A stretch of 6,638 nucleotides of DNA from positions 1 through 6,638 of the forward strand of contig CALYTD010000067.1 in assembly GCA_945486445.1 (NCBI GenBank), given 5' to 3'. Below the pieces are notes generated by a model. That model was not told where the DNA came from and ran no database searches. It saw nothing but the letters and a program-made list of their open reading frames with translations. This stretch comes from an uncultured Prevotellaceae bacterium (lineage in GTDB: Bacteria; Bacteroidota; Bacteroidia; Bacteroidales; Bacteroidaceae). The position numbers and the translations under genes were made by a program. This document shows, one piece after another, positions 5,251-6,638 of the stretch. Position 1 is the first letter of the stretch. Each line of letters starts with the position of its first letter.

Positions 5251-6508
5251 CGAAGAAACCGGGCTGTTTGTACTCTATCCCCAGTTCCTTGTCCACGGCA
5301 GCGAGTATGCCCTGTACCTGCGCCAGGCCGAACATACGTCCGAGGAAGGAGTAACCGGCGTTGTAACCCTTGCTCTCGTCGCCCAGCATGGTCATTCCGT
5401 GGTCCACGCGCATGGGCAGTTTCTGTGTCGTTGGCTTGCGTGTGGCCTTGCGACGCTGCTCCTCTTTCTCGAAGATGTGCGCCAGTTCCACAAGGTCGGC
5501 ACGCCCGCCGAGGTGGGAAGCCTCGGTGAAGTCGCCGTTGGGGAAGATGTAACAGGAGCGCAGATGCACGAAGTGTGTGCGCTCATGATACTTCTCCGCC
5601 AGTCTGGTTATGTCGTTATGCCCTCCTGCTGAGAGCGAACCGGCGCAGAAGGTGAGACCGTTGTGCTCGTTGGGCACGGCCTCAAGGAACTGCTGTATGT
5701 CCTCGTCGCAGTTCACGATGCGTGGCAGTCCGAGGATGGGGAACGGCGGGTCGTCGGGGTGTACGCACATGTCTATGTCGTACTCGTCGCATATCGGCAT
5801 GATGGCTTCAAGCCATGTCTTCATGTTTTCCTGCAACTGCTCCTTCGTTACGCCGTCATACAGGGCGAGAAGTTGGCGGAATAGTTCCACGGGTTTGTCG
5901 TCGCCCTCCTTGAAGTTGCCGCTCACGAAGCCCTGTGTCTTTATCACTATGGTCTCCACGAGGTCGTGGTCATACTGCGGTGTGGCCTTCGCCTTTATCT
6001 CGCCAACCTCTTTTAATATGTCGCGGTGCCAGTCTTTGTGCGCTTCATTAAATGCCTTCCACTGCTCCTCGGCACCTTCGCGCTTGAGGATGTGTATGTC
6101 AAAGTAAGCGAACTCCGCCCAGTTGAAGTACAGGTTGCTTGACCCGTTGGGGTTATCGTGCAGCAGGTCGGTGCGGGCCCAGTCCAGAACGGGCATGAAG
6201 TTGTAGCAAACGCAGTGTATTCCTTCCTTTCCCAGGTTGGTGAGTGATTCCTTATACACCTCAATCTGCCGCTCGCGGTCGGGTCCGCCGTACTTTATCG
6301 TCTCGGTGACGGGCAGGGATTCCACCACCGACCATCGCATACCGTATGACTCTATGTACTCCCTCAAGTCGCGAATCTTCTCCCGTGTCCATACCTCTCC
6401 TAACGGAACGTCGTGCAGTGCGGTAACGATGCCCTCCACTCCTATCTGTTTCAACATGGCAAGCGTTATCTTGTCGTTCTTGCCAAACCATCTCCATGTT
6501 CTTTCCAT
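5246..6508 (-). CDS. uxuA: Mannonate dehydratase UxuA
   Basis: UxuA (EC 4.2.1.8) dehydrates D-mannonate to 2-keto-3-deoxy-D-gluconate in the cytoplasm, the step after fructuronate reduction in glucuronate catabolism. It is a metal-dependent TIM-barrel enzyme of the xylose-isomerase-like type. The 420 residues cover the whole family length (E. coli UxuA is about 394). Visible family blocks are MERTWRWFGKNDKI at the start, VESLPV (62-67), VCYNFMPVLDWART (100-113), CVHPDDPPFPILGLPRI (248-264), LTFCAGSLS (285-293), THFVHLR (311-317) and LPMRVDHG (364-371). The His, Cys and Asp residues in the later blocks are the expected metal and catalytic ligands. I chose the ATG at 6508 over the in-frame ATG at 6556. 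The family begins at MERTWRWFG, and the 16 extra residues are encoded by a short direct repeat in the leader. The leader has no Shine-Dalgarno site but is A-rich, as is usual in Bacteroidetes. A strong terminator follows. No convincing promoter is seen in the 130 bp upstream, so the gene may belong to an operon beginning outside the window. Confidence 0.96.
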   Translation of the reverse strand: MERTWRWFGKNDKITLAMLKQIGVEGIVTALHDVPLGEVWTREKIRDLREYIESYGMRWSVVESLPVTETIKYGGPDRERQIEVYKESLTNLGKEGIHCVCYNFMPVLDWARTDLLHDNPNGSSNLYFNWAEFAYFDIHILKREGAEEQWKAFNEAHKDWHRDILKEVGEIKAKATPQYDHDLVETIVIKTQGFVSGNFKEGDDKPVELFRQLLALYDGVTKEQLQENMKTWLEAIMPICDEYDIDMCVHPDDPPFPILGLPRIVNCDEDIQQFLEAVPNEHNGLTFCAGSLSAGGHNDITRLAEKYHERTHFVHLRSCYIFPNGDFTEASHLGGRADLVELAHIFEKEEQRRKATRKPTTQKLPMRVDHGMTMLGDESKGYNAGYSFLGRMFGLAQVQGILAAVDKELGIEYKQPGFFG

Positions 6509-6518
6509 TGCTATATTT

Positions 6519-6543
6519 GGTTTTAGGTTAAGGGTTTTAGGTT
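6519..6543. repeat. Short direct repeat in the uxuA leader
   Basis: GGTTTTAGGTT occurs at 6519-6529 and again at 6533-6543, a 14-bp period. On the transcribed strand it reads AACCTAAAACC twice, ending 10 bp before the chosen uxuA start. Translated in the uxuA frame it gives the odd run PKTLNLKP, which explains a spurious N-terminal extension to an ATG at 6556. From memory, CTAAAACC-type repeats are frequent in Bacteroidetes intergenic DNA. I see nothing else definite in the remaining leader (6544-6638). Confidence 0.6.
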
Positions 6544-6638
6544 GTAGGTCTTTCAATGATGGTTGCCAGCGTATAAAGTAGGTGTCTGGTTGATATCCGT
6601 ATTATTTGCAGTATAAGACCAAAAACCAAGCAGTGCGG

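Noticed and set aside
5105..5632. 175-codon plus-strand open frame overlapping the uxuA 3' end
   Set aside because: Antisense shadow of uxuA in G+C-rich sequence. The product has no recognisable motif, its start lies in the repeat region, and it would have to read through the terminator hairpin.
5610..6107. 165-codon plus-strand open frame inside uxuA
   Set aside because: Lies wholly antisense to a well-supported enzyme gene. Its composition, rich in Ser, Arg and Cys, is typical of an antisense frame, and no family is recognisable.
6545..6638. Candidate uxuA promoter (TTTTTGG near 6619-6625 and TACTTTAT near 6574-6581, minus strand)
   Set aside because: The spacing does not fit 19-21 nt and the -7 element lacks the TTTG end, so I do not list it as a promoter.

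Overview
The window looks like chromosomal DNA from a member of the Bacteroidales, most likely a Prevotella-like gut or rumen organism. The evidence is a textbook Bacteroidetes promoter (TTTG, 20-nt spacer, TAACTTTG) in front of the largest gene, A-rich leaders in place of normal Shine-Dalgarno spacing, a Prevotella-style C-terminal tail on a secreted polysaccharide lyase, and protein families typical of plant-polysaccharide degraders. The genus is inferred from protein style, not from a marker gene. All four recognisable genes lie on the minus strand, so transcription runs from right to left.

Layout, in transcription order. (1) uxuA, mannonate dehydratase, at 5246-6508, with a repeat-containing leader to its right (6509-6638) and a strong intrinsic terminator 54 bp after its stop (5155-5192). 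(2) A 459-bp intergenic region (4787-5245) with no credible gene. It holds the uxuA terminator, about four tandem copies of a 22-bp repeat (5032-5115), an 82-bp element with perfect 14-bp terminal inverted repeats flanked by a 5-bp direct repeat (4923-5014), a 17-bp hyphenated palindrome (4860-4876) and the promoter of the next gene (4818-4849). (3) A 1123-residue secreted PL11 rhamnogalacturonan lyase (1415-4786). (4) A short ComEC/Rec2-type membrane channel protein (160-1395), starting 19 bp after the lyase stop. (5) The first 31 codons of what looks like a type I restriction specificity gene, hsdS (1-95), running off the left edge. This last gene was found by translating the edge of the window, and rests on a recognisable conserved motif.

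How the genes fit together: the lyase cuts the rhamnogalacturonan I backbone of pectin outside the cytoplasm. UxuA dehydrates D-mannonate to 2-keto-3-deoxygluconate in the cytoplasmic hexuronate pathway. Both therefore plausibly serve the use of uronic-acid-rich plant polymers, though UxuA belongs to the glucuronate branch and the terminator separates the two transcription units. ComEC (DNA uptake) and HsdS (DNA target recognition) have no metabolic link to the lyase. Their position downstream suggests a patchwork or accessory locus. I see no evidence for a wholly new multi-gene system. The least explained material is the repeat-rich intergenic region.
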